Source: G963662985 sp963662985 (GTDB lineage Bacteria; Chloroflexota; Anaerolineae; Anaerolineales; UBA11579). Taken from it: a stretch of DNA of 64,000 nt. Below, in pieces: positions 17,130 to 25,576 of this stretch; positions within the stretch are counted from its first letter, which is position 1, and every line of letters begins with the position of its first letter. Below the pieces are notes generated by a model. It made no database searches. It worked only from the letters and a program-made list of their open reading frames with translations, and had not been told where the DNA came from. The translations under genes and the position numbers were made by a program. Location: assembly GCA_963662985.1 (NCBI GenBank), contig OY760067.1, positions 1,550,001 to 1,614,000 of the forward strand. Reading direction: 5' to 3'.

Positions 17130-17161
17130 AAAAGAGGTTGTGAATTTCACAACCTCTTTTG
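17130..17161. terminator. Bidirectional intrinsic terminator
   Basis: Fifteen-base complementary arms (17130-17144 and 17146-17160) built on AAGAGGTTGTGAA, with A and T runs on either side. It separates the DUF89 gene from the converging phnE. Confidence 0.85.
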
Positions 17162-17182
17162 ATTTAATTGTTTGAATTTGGC

Positions 17183-18712
17183 TTAGACAAAGCGTTCGCG
17201 AATTTCAGCGCTGACGTAGTCTAGGATGATGACGGTGAGTGCGATGAACCAAACACATATGCCGGCTGCGCGGTAATCAAACAAGCGGATGTATTGGGAG
17301 AGGAGGAAACCCACCCCACCACCACCGACCAAACCAATGACGGTGGACATACGAATGTTGATATCCCAGCGATAGATGGTGAAGGAGACGAAGGGGGGGA
17401 TGATTTGCGGGATGACTGCGTAGCGGATGATTTGAAGCCAGTTAGCGCCAGTGGCTTTGATGGCTTCAATGGGGCCATCATCGATGCTTTCGATGGATTC
17501 GGAATAGAGCTTGCCGAGGGCGGCGATGGAGTGGAGGGTGAGGGCAAGGATCCCTGCGAATGGTCCAAGACCGACCATGATGACGAAGATCAAACCCCAA
17601 ATGAGCGGTTCGATGGAGCGAATGATGTTGAAGATGGCTCGGACGATATAGTAGATGGAGAGCGCGAATTTGCTCTTGTTCATCAGGTTGCGAGCAGCGA
17701 GGAAGCTGACGGGCAAGGCAAAGATGACACCGAAGAAGGTGGCCATCATGCCGATGAAGATGGTTTCGATCATTTTTTGTGAGATGTTGATGAAATTATC
17801 ACTGAGGTGTGGCTCACCGATGGACATGAGTTGTTTAGCGAAGACTTCCCAGATATAGAATTCTGCATCTGCAGAAGGGGGAAGTAATCGGTAGGGCATG
17901 ATGATGTCTACGGAGAAATCACCGTTTTCATCGGGGATCATGACGACATATTCACCATCTTGACGTTGGCGGAAAATTTGTCCGTTGGGATCTTCCCACA
18001 TAATTTCGACTTCAATACCGGGCTCAAAGTTACCACCTTCTAGGTGAAGGGTTGAGCCGACGCCACCAGACATATCTGATAACGAACCACATGTGGGGGA
18101 GGAGATGAGATAGGGGTCTGAATCTGAAGGTTCATTTTGAATGGGGGATTCAACTCCTGCGATACAGGGGACTTGAATTTCGGCAACAACGTTGACGTAT
18201 TCTTCTGGATAGGTAAGGGCTGCTTCCCATGGCCAAGCGATGCGGGAGATAGGCGCTGAGGCTTCATCCATACCGCTAATTAAATCAACCATGTTAATTT
18301 GCCCAATTTGCCAACCTAATAAGAAGAAGGCAAAAAGGATGACTGCCATGACGAGGATGCCGTTAGGTTTTTCTGTATAAGAATTTTTGGCAACACGATA
18401 AGCATCGTAGATTTGAATTAAATAGAGCAAGACTACAAAAACGGTGACCCAGACGAGAGATTTGTCTAAGGTGAGACCTTTTTTGAAGATGTTGAGAAAT
18501 CCTTCATCATATTTGGCGGTGGTGGTGAAACGCCACCAGCTGAGACCGAGAATGGTGAGGAAGGAAATGAAGACGATAATACCGCGGCGAATGGCGCGGG
18601 CTAAGATTTGGCCGAGACCGGGGATGATGGATGCTATGCCTGCAATGATGGGAGGTACAAAGCTGTTTTTCTTTTCATCCTTGGGATCGTGTTTGAGTTT
18701 TTTATTTGCCAT
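17183..18712 (-). CDS. phnE: Phosphonate-type ABC permease PhnE with large N-terminal extension
   Basis: 509 residues, nearly twice the usual PhnE. Residues about 20-155 contain several membrane helices with a P-G-L-G-Q motif. Residues about 160-290 are an extracytoplasmic beta-rich stretch with Cys residues and an Ig-like L-H-L-E-G-G-N-F-E-P-G segment. The permease proper (about 300-505) carries the coupling loop E-A-I-K-A-T-G-A-N-W and G-G-G-G-V-G-F. It is co-transcribed with phnC 16 bases upstream. Import of phosphonate, phosphite or phosphate is inferred. The binding protein PhnD is not next to it, so the extra outer domain could be linked to capture (speculative). Confidence 0.8.
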   Translation of the reverse strand: MANKKLKHDPKDEKKNSFVPPIIAGIASIIPGLGQILARAIRRGIIVFISFLTILGLSWWRFTTTAKYDEGFLNIFKKGLTLDKSLVWVTVFVVLLYLIQIYDAYRVAKNSYTEKPNGILVMAVILFAFFLLGWQIGQINMVDLISGMDEASAPISRIAWPWEAALTYPEEYVNVVAEIQVPCIAGVESPIQNEPSDSDPYLISSPTCGSLSDMSGGVGSTLHLEGGNFEPGIEVEIMWEDPNGQIFRQRQDGEYVVMIPDENGDFSVDIIMPYRLLPPSADAEFYIWEVFAKQLMSIGEPHLSDNFINISQKMIETIFIGMMATFFGVIFALPVSFLAARNLMNKSKFALSIYYIVRAIFNIIRSIEPLIWGLIFVIMVGLGPFAGILALTLHSIAALGKLYSESIESIDDGPIEAIKATGANWLQIIRYAVIPQIIPPFVSFTIYRWDINIRMSTVIGLVGGGGVGFLLSQYIRLFDYRAAGICVWFIALTVIILDYVSAEIRERFV

Positions 18713-18728
18713 GATTGTTTCCTCCTTC

Positions 18729-19514
18729 CTATGCTAAGTTGCCTTCAAGGCCACCACCGACGCGAATGGCTTCTTCGCCGTAGATGTCTTTGAATTGTTC
18801 ATCTGTCATTTTTTGAATTTCTTCACGAGTGCCTTGGTAGACAATTTCGCCGGCGCGGAGGCCGATGACACGGGTGGAGTAGCGTTGAACGAGGTCTAGA
18901 TAGTGTAATGAGCAGATGATGGTCATTTTTTCTTCTTGGTTTAGGTTTTCAAGGTTTTGAAGAATGGAGTGAGCGAGGACGGGATCAAGGCTAGCGACGG
19001 GTTCATCTGCAAGAATCATGGATGGATCCTGCATGAGGGCGCGAGCGATGCCGACACGTTGTTGTTGACCACCGCTGAGTTCGTCTGCACGTTTTTTGGC
19101 TTGGTTGAGGATGCCGAGACGATCGAGGGCGTTTTGTGCTTTTTGTTTATCAGCTGCGGAAAATTTTCCGAGAAAACTTTGCATTGTGGGGGTGTAGCCT
19201 AAGCGGCCAGAAAGAACATTGGTGATAACAGAGGAACGTTTTACAAGATTGAAGTGTTGGAAGATCATTCCGATGTCTCGTCTTGCCATACGCAAATCGT
19301 TGCCTTTTAACTTCGCAAGGTCTTTGCCATGCCAAATGATCTCACCTTCTGTGGGATCAATGAGGCGGTTGATGCAACGTAACAAGGTGGATTTGCCGGA
19401 ACCACTGAGACCGATGATGACGAGGAATTCGCCGTCATTGACTGTGAAGCTGACATCCTTCAATGCTACGGTGCCATCATCATAAACCTTCGTAAGATGA
19501 CGGATTTCAAGCAT
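18729..19514 (-). CDS. phnC: Phosphonate-type ABC ATP-binding protein PhnC
   Basis: A 261-residue ATPase with Walker A G-L-S-G-S-G-K-S-T, signature L-S-G-G-Q-Q-Q-R, Walker B M-I-L-A-D-E-P-V-A-S-L-D-P and H-loop C-S-L-H-Y. The stretches L-L-R-C-I-N-R-L and F-N-L-V-K-R-S-S-V-I-T-N-V-L-S-G-R-L-G are characteristic of PhnC. It powers the permease encoded just downstream. The upstream region carries two palindromes around a TATAAT box, so regulation by a repressor is likely. Confidence 0.88.
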   Translation of the reverse strand: MLEIRHLTKVYDDGTVALKDVSFTVNDGEFLVIIGLSGSGKSTLLRCINRLIDPTEGEIIWHGKDLAKLKGNDLRMARRDIGMIFQHFNLVKRSSVITNVLSGRLGYTPTMQSFLGKFSAADKQKAQNALDRLGILNQAKKRADELSGGQQQRVGIARALMQDPSMILADEPVASLDPVLAHSILQNLENLNQEEKMTIICSLHYLDLVQRYSTRVIGLRAGEIVYQGTREEIQKMTDEQFKDIYGEEAIRVGGGLEGNLA

Positions 19515-19557
19515 ATTTATTCTCCAATAGTTGTGAATTTTTTGAATGTTTTGTCAT

Positions 19558-19605
19558 TGTGTTAACACATTCATTATAACAGGTGTTTTTAAAAAGGGAA
19601 TTCCC
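19558..19605 (-). promoter_or_regulatory. phnC promoter with two palindromic operator candidates
   Basis: Minus-strand TATAAT lies at 19578-19573. A perfect 12-base palindrome TGTGTTAACACA (19558-19569) covers the predicted start point, and a perfect 10-base palindrome GGGAATTCCC (19596-19605) covers the -35 position, where no consensus hexamer is present. Two symmetric sites bracketing the -10 suggest binding of a dimeric regulator. Its identity is unknown. Confidence 0.55.
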
Positions 19606-19695
19606 GGTGGTTTGTGGTTGTGATTGGTTTGTTAGGAAGGCGTGATGAAAAGATTAAGATTTGTTGATTTGTTATGTTTCTGTAACCTAATTTTG

Positions 19696-19701
19696 TATAA
19701 T
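19696..19701 (+). promoter_or_regulatory. -10 box giving a probably leaderless moeB/thiF transcript
   Basis: A perfect TATAAT lies only six bases before the ATG at 19708, so the start point would fall on or next to the start codon. No ribosome-binding site is seen and no good -35 at normal spacing. Confidence 0.45.
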
Positions 19702-19707
19702 CTGAGT

Positions 19708-20442
19708 ATGAATACAGCAAGATATCAGAGACAAATGGAGTTGCCGAACTTTGGTGAGGAAGGGCAAGCAAAGCTATCTGAAGCAAAGATTTTGGTGATT
19801 GGAGCGGGAGGCTTGGGGGCTCCTGTGTGTAGTTATTTGGCAGCTGCTGGAGTGGGCACGATCGGTGTGATCGATGGAGATCTGGTGGAGAAACGTAATT
19901 TGCATCGTCAGGTGATCCATCCTGAAGGGCATATTGGGATCCGAAAGGCTCGTTCGGCAAAGAATATTATGATGGCGTTGAACAGTGAAATCAAGGTGAA
20001 TGCGATCACGAAGTTCTATACGGAGGAAAATGCTTTAGAGGTCACTGAGGAATATGACTTGGTGGTGGATTGCAGTGATAATTTTGAGACGCGCTATTTG
20101 ACGAATGCGATTTGCCGTGAATTGGGAATCCCTTGGGTGTATGGGGCGGTTTATGAATTTGAGGGGCAGGTGAGTGTGTTTAATTTGGGCGAGGATAGCC
20201 CTTGTTATGAATGTTTGTTGCCTTCTTATGCAGAGCGACCTGTGCGGACTTCAAAAGCAATTTTGGGGATGGTGCCGGCAGTGGTGGGAAGTATTCAGGC
20301 GATGGAGGCGATTAAGATTATTACGGGGATTGCGCCAAGCCTTTCGGGCACTTTGTTGGTGATGAATCTTTTGAATCATACATATCAAAAGGTGCCGATT
20401 AAGAAGCGAATTGGGTGTGTGTGTACGCCTTATATAGATTAG
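19708..20442 (+). CDS. MoeB/ThiF-family E1-like adenylyltransferase
   Basis: 244 residues from ATG at 19708; in-frame ATGs further upstream would overlap the promoter box. Key parts are the nucleotide fold G-A-G-G-L-G-A-P-V, D-G-D-L-V-E-K-R-N-L-H-R-Q (the family's D-x-D-x-x-x-x-x-N-L-x-R-Q), the adenylation residues in D-C-S-D-N-F-x-T-R-Y, and zinc-ligand cysteines C-Y-E-C and a final C-V-C. The last pair is spaced by one residue, not the usual two. It should adenylate the C-terminal glycine of a small sulfur carrier (MoaD- or ThiS-type) for molybdopterin or thiamine synthesis. No carrier gene is nearby, so the pathway is undecided. Confidence 0.8.
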   Translation: MNTARYQRQMELPNFGEEGQAKLSEAKILVIGAGGLGAPVCSYLAAAGVGTIGVIDGDLVEKRNLHRQVIHPEGHIGIRKARSAKNIMMALNSEIKVNAITKFYTEENALEVTEEYDLVVDCSDNFETRYLTNAICRELGIPWVYGAVYEFEGQVSVFNLGEDSPCYECLLPSYAERPVRTSKAILGMVPAVVGSIQAMEAIKIITGIAPSLSGTLLVMNLLNHTYQKVPIKKRIGCVCTPYID

Positions 20443-20478
20443 GGTTCTTCCTATTTATAGTTTGGTAGTATCTATTTC

Positions 20479-20507
20479 TTGACAACCCTTGACGAATTTC
20501 GTATAAT
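20479..20507 (+). promoter_or_regulatory. rpoB promoter
   Basis: TTGACA (20479-20484), 17-base spacer, TATAAT (20502-20507): a full consensus sigma-70 promoter. The start point is near 20514, leaving a leader of about 65 bases before the GTG of rpoB. Confidence 0.85.
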
Positions 20508-20579
20508 TACCAATTGGTATCTTTGTGTACCTTGGTGTTGTTATTTAAGTGTGAAATTCTAACTAAGGAGTGTTTTTAG

Positions 20580-23500
20580 GTGTTACCGACAAAATCCTTT
20601 TCTCGTATTGATGTCAATATTGACCTGCCTAATCTTATTGAAACGCAACTTAACTCTTTTGAAACTTTAAAAAGAGAAGGGTTAGCTGAACTATTCCACG
20701 AAATTTCCCCGATTGAATCCTATACTGGGACAATGAAGTTGTACTTCCCCAGCAATACTCCTGAATCTGAAGAGTGGGGTTTGACCTACTGGTTTGGTGA
20801 ACCAAAATATTCTGTTGATGAATGTATGGATCGTGACTTGACCTATTCTGTGCCGCTTATGCATCTGTGTTGTTGGCGGGGCAGGATGTGGCAGAACCTG
20901 TGAAACAAGAGATCTTTTTGGGTGATTTCCCGGAAATGACCGAGAAGGGTACTTTTATTATTAATGGTACGGAACGTGTGGTGGTTTCTCAGTTGATCCG
21001 TTCCCCAGGGGTTTATTTTGAAGCTCCTGTTGATCGCGCTACTGGCCGTATTCTTTCTACTGCGAAGTTGATCCCTGATCGCGGGGCATGGATGGAATAT
21101 GAAACACGTAAGAACGATTATTTGACTTTGAAGTTTAACCGAAAACGCACTATCCCTGTGACTATCTTTTTGCGTGCTTTGGCAGCATTGGATGATGGGA
21201 ACCCGAATTCTCCACTTAAGACTGGCTCTGATGAAGAAATCTTCGCTTTATTTGAAGATGTTGACACCAACCCTGAACGAACTTTTATTGCTTCTACAAT
21301 CCGCCAAGAACCGGATTGGGATCTTTCTAATTATTCTATTTCTGAAGCTGCTTTGATTGAATTCTTTAAGCGTATGCGCCCGGGTGACCCGGCGACATTG
21401 GATAATGCGCGTGAATTTTTGATGCAACAGTTATTTGATATGCGCCACTATGATCTTGAAAAAGTGGGGCGCTATAAATTGAATATGAAGTTGGATTTGG
21501 CTTCTAAGGTTTCTCTCAATGATCGCGCTGCGAACAAGTGGGACATTGTGATGCTTTTGAGAAGAATGATTTTGATCAACAATCTTCAAGAAGAAAAAGA
21601 TGATATTGACCATTTGGGCAACCGCCGCATCAAGACGGTTGGTGAATTGGTACAAAATAAATTGCGTGTTGGTTTGCGTCGAATGGAACGTGTGATTAAA
21701 GAACGTATGTCTATTCGTGAGCAAGAACATTTGACCCCGGTTTCTTTGGTGAACATCCGCCCATTGGTGGCTGCTTTGCGAGAATTCTATGGGTCTTCTC
21801 AATTATCTCAATTTATGGAACAAACTAACCCGCTTTCTGAGTTGAAGCATAAACGAACAATTTCTGCTTTGGGTCCGGGTGGTTTGCGCCGTGAACGTGC
21901 TGGGTTTGATGTGCGTGACGTGCACCACTCTCACTATGGTCGTATTTGCCCAATTGAAACCCCAGAAGGTCCGAACATTGGTTTGATTGGCCGTTTGGCA
22001 TCCTTTGCTCGTGTGAATGATTATGGTTTCTTGGAAACTCCTTATCGTATTGTGATGAAGTCTGTTCCTGCGCAAATCAAACACCTTGAAGGTCGTATTT
22101 TGGTGGATGATTTCAAGGCTGATGGCAAAACTTTGGTGAAGAAGGGCGTGCGTTTGGATGAAGACATGGCGCGCAAGATTGCTGAAGTGAGCAAGAAAAC
22201 AGATGAAATTGATGTAGTGCCTTTTGTTTCTGGCGAGACAAAATATTTGTCTGCGGATGATGAAGATAAGTTCCACATTGCACAAGCAAACTCTCCTTTA
22301 AATGATTATCAAGAGTTTGAACACGAAAGAATTTCTAGCCGTTATAAATCTGGCTTCCTTTTTAATGATCCTGAGAATCTTGATTTTATGGATGTGGCAC
22401 CTCACCAAGTGGTGGGGATCAGCGCTGCTTTGATTCCTTTCTTGGAACATGATGATGCGAATCGTGCTTTGATGGGTTCTAACATGATGTCTCAAGCAGT
22501 GCCGTTGATTAAACCTGAGATTCCGTTGGTTTCTACAGGGATGGAATCACACGCTGCACAAGATTCTGGCCAGGTGGTGACTTCTCCGATTAATGGCGAG
22601 GTTGTTTCTGTGAGCGGGAACAAGATCGTGCTTAAGGATGAAGATAAGAAAGAACATGTGTTTAATCTTCGAAAGTATCAACGTTCGAATCAAAACACTT
22701 GTATTGACCAACGCCCCGCTGTGGTAAAAGGCCAACGCGTTACTAAGGGTGATGTGATTGCAGATTCCTCTTCTACTTTGGGTGGGAATTTGGCGTTGGG
22801 TCAAAATATGGTGATCGCTTTCCTTTCATGGGAAGGTGGAAACTTTGAAGATGCTATTTTGCTCTCTGAACGAGTTGTGCAAGAAGATCGTTTTACTTCT
22901 GTTCATGTTGAAAAATTTGAAATTGAAGCACGCGATACGAAGCTTGGCCCGGAAGAGATTACAAGAGATATTCCAAATGTTGGCGAAGATGCTATTAGAG
23001 ACCTTGATGAGGATGGGATCATCCGAATCGGTGCTGAGGTTGAACCTGATGATATCTTGGTCGGTAAGATTATCCCTAAGGGTGAAAAAGAACTGACCCC
23101 TGAAGAACGCTTGTTGCGCGCAATTTTTGGTGAAAAATCACGTGATGTGAAGGACACTTCTTTGCGTATGCCACATGGTGAACATGGGAAGGTTGTGGAT
23201 GTTCAAGTTTTCTCTCGAGAAGATGATGTTGAACTTTCCGCTGGTGTTGAAAAGATGGTGCGCGTCTATGTGGCGAATCGTCGCAAGATTATGGCTGGTG
23301 ACAAGATGGCTGGACGACATGGGAACAAGGGTGTGGTTTCTCGTGTTGTGGCCGTTGAGGATATGCCTTTCTTGGAAGACGGGACTCCTGTGGATGTGAT
23401 TTTGAACCCGCTTGGTGTTCCTGGACGTATGAACATTGGGCAAGTTTTGGAAACACACCTTGGTTGGGCTGCTTTGCGCATGGGCTATCGCGCGGTGGTG

Positions 23501-24484
23501 CCTGTTTTTGACAGTGCAAACGAACGTGAAGTGGAAGCGGAATTGGCTCGCGCTTGGATGATTGATAAGGCTTGGGATGAAGTTGCTGAAAAGGCATGGC
23601 AAGTTTTGATTGAACAAGATCCAGATTATGATGCAGAACTTTATGAAGATGAAAATGAAGTGCGCAATCTTTATTTGGAACAATGGCTTGGTTCACGCGG
23701 TTATGATGTTTATCAAATTGTTTCTGACCGCACTTTTGCCCGCAATGCAACTGCACGCGAATGGTTGAACGATAAGGGTTATGTGGCTGATGATATTTTG
23801 GCACCCCCTGAAGAATATTTGCGTGGTGATGAACGAGATCGTCGAAATGATAATGCGATCGAGACTTCTTATCGTATTTGGTTGGAAGCTTATGCTCCTG
23901 AATTGAAGGATGTGGATGCTGAAAAATTGAACGACACAGTGCATGAAGTGATGTTCAAGAATGGACGCCCGATTCCTACATTAGGGAAGCAAATCATGCG
24001 CGATGGGATTCGTGGTCAACAATATGACACTCCGGTGACTGTGGGTGTGATGACGATGCTGAAGCTCCACCACTTGGTGGAAGATAAGGTTCACGCTCGT
24101 GCAACTGGTCCTTACTCTTTGGTTACACAACAACCTTTGGGTGGTAAGGCTCAATTTGGTGGTCAACGTTTTGGTGAAATGGAAGTGTGGGCTCTTGAGG
24201 CTTATGGGGCTGCTTATACTTTGCAAGAAATGTTGACAGTGAAATCAGATGATGTGGTTGGCCGTGTGAAGACTTATGAATCGATTGTGAAAGATGAACC
24301 AATCGAAGAACCTGGAATTCCTGCCTCATTTAATGTGTTGGTGAAAGAATTGCAAAGTTTGGGCTTGTCCGTTGAGGCGATTACCGATGACGGCGAGATC
24401 AAGTTTGGCAAGGAAGAAAGCCGACGCCGCATGCCGAATGCAAACACTGGTTTGCTTGGCTTGGGCGATTCATTGATGAAGTAG
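20580..24484 (+). CDS. rpoB: RNA polymerase beta subunit, interrupted by a 1-base frameshift
   Basis: Catalytic core subunit of RNA polymerase, about 1300 residues. The N-terminal 93 residues are read from GTG at 20580 (AAGGAG upstream). The frame is then lost at about 20857: one T is missing in C-C-G-C-T-T-A-T, and restoring it gives the conserved V-P-L-Y-A-S-V-L-L-A-G-Q. The rest, read in the other frame from about 20859 to 24484, is intact: R-S-P-G-V-Y-F, I-E-T-P-E-G-P-N-I-G-L-I, G-N-K-G-V-V-S and the C-terminal P-A-S-F-N-V-L. A lineage-type insertion near residues 960-1090 contains the E-E-Y-L-R-G-D-E-R region. Because the gene is essential, a sequencing error is the likely cause. rpoC does not follow. 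Confidence 0.95.
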
Positions 24485-24491
24485 ATATTTA

Positions 24492-24520
24492 TTGACGAAG
24501 ATCTATCTTAGTGTTAGAAT
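24492..24520 (+). promoter_or_regulatory. Promoter of the str operon
   Basis: TTGACG (24492-24497), 17-base spacer, TAGAAT (24515-24520), eight bases after the rpoB stop. Just after the likely start point, GGCAC (24531-24535) can pair with GTGCC (24546-24550), a small hairpin in the leader of rpsL. Confidence 0.75.
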
Positions 24521-24613
24521 CTTCAATTGCGGCACTCCCTATTGTGTGCCTCAAAACACGTAGCAGAAAAACATTATTAATAACAGAATTATTAAAAAAT
24601 GGAGTATTAGAAA

Positions 24614-25042
24614 GTGCCTACAATTAATCAACTCGTCCGTAAGGGACGTAAACCAAAAATTGATAAAAGTAATGCGCCTGCACTTCAATATGTGTATAAC
24701 TCATATAAGCAAAAGCGTATTCGTCAACCAAAAGGTGCACCTCAAAAACGTGGTGTGTGTACTGTTGTTCGTACAGCAACCCCTAAGAAACCAAACTCTG
24801 CTTTGCGTAAGATCGCTCGTGTGCGTTTGACCAATGGTGTTGAAGTAACTGCTTACATTCCTGGTGAAGGTCATAGTTTGCAAGAACATAGTGTTGTTTT
24901 GATCCGTGGTGGTCGTGTGAAAGACCTCCCTGGTGTTCGTTATCACGTTGTGCGTGGTACATTGGATACAACCGGTGTGAATGATCGTTCTCAAGCTCGT
25001 TCTAAATACGGTACAAAACGACCAAAAGCTGGCAAGAAATAA
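24614..25042 (+). CDS. rpsL: 30S ribosomal protein S12
   Basis: 142 residues, GTG start after GGAG. The decoding-site loop K-K-P-N-S-A-L-R-K is conserved and has the lysine found in streptomycin-sensitive strains. R-V-K-D-L-P-G-V-R-Y-H is the second decoding loop. The insert V-Y-N-S-Y-K-Q-K-R near residue 30 is typical of the longer S12 type. First gene of the str operon here. Confidence 0.97.
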   Translation: MPTINQLVRKGRKPKIDKSNAPALQYVYNSYKQKRIRQPKGAPQKRGVCTVVRTATPKKPNSALRKIARVRLTNGVEVTAYIPGEGHSLQEHSVVLIRGGRVKDLPGVRYHVVRGTLDTTGVNDRSQARSKYGTKRPKAGKK

Positions 25043-25057
25043 AGGGAGAACTGAAAG

Positions 25058-25525
25058 ATGCGTAGAAATCGTGCAGATATTCGTGAAGTAACCCCTGATG
25101 TTCGTTATGACAGCGTGCAAGTGCAATCCTTCATTCATCGTGTGATGAAAGATGGTAAGAAAAGCACAGCAACCCGTGTTGTTTATGATGCATTCGACAT
25201 TATTGGTGAAAAAACAGGTCAAGCACCTTTGGAAGTTTTCCAAACTGCTTTGAAGAACATTTCTCCTTTGGTTGAAGTTCGCCCGAAGCGTATTGGTGGG
25301 GCAACCTATCAAGTGCCGATGGATGTGGATGAACGACGAAAGTTTGCTTTGGCAACTCGTTGGTTGATCGCAGCCGTTCGTGCTCGCAAAGGACAACCAT
25401 TTGCAAATAGTTTGGCAGCAGAATTGATTGATGCCGCCAATAACCAAGGACCTGCAGTCCGCAAGCGTGAAGAAACCCACAAGATGGCAGAAGCCAACCG
25501 TGCTTTCTCACACTTTAGTAGATAA
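25058..25525 (+). CDS. rpsG: 30S ribosomal protein S7
   Basis: 155 residues, the normal length. It has the R-V-V-Y-D-A-F core, V-E-V-R-P-K-R-I-G-G-A-T-Y-Q-V-P and the C-terminal K-R-E-E-T-H-K-M-A-E-A-N-R-A-F-S-H. It nucleates the 30S head on 16S rRNA and in many bacteria represses the str operon. It sits 15 bases after rpsL with GGGAG before the ATG. Confidence 0.97.
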   Translation: MRRNRADIREVTPDVRYDSVQVQSFIHRVMKDGKKSTATRVVYDAFDIIGEKTGQAPLEVFQTALKNISPLVEVRPKRIGGATYQVPMDVDERRKFALATRWLIAAVRARKGQPFANSLAAELIDAANNQGPAVRKREETHKMAEANRAFSHFSR

Positions 25526-25576
25526 AAGGCAATAAAAAGAACAAAAAAACACAGTCTGTAACTTGGTACCTTAACT

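Noticed and set aside
20850..20870. Programmed ribosomal frameshift in rpoB
   Set aside because: No slippery sequence or stimulating structure recognised, and RpoB is not known to be recoded; a missing base is simpler.
24701..25480. 259-codon minus-strand frame across rpsL and rpsG
   Set aside because: Antisense to two unmistakable ribosomal protein genes; its own translation is Cys/Thr/Asn-rich without motifs.
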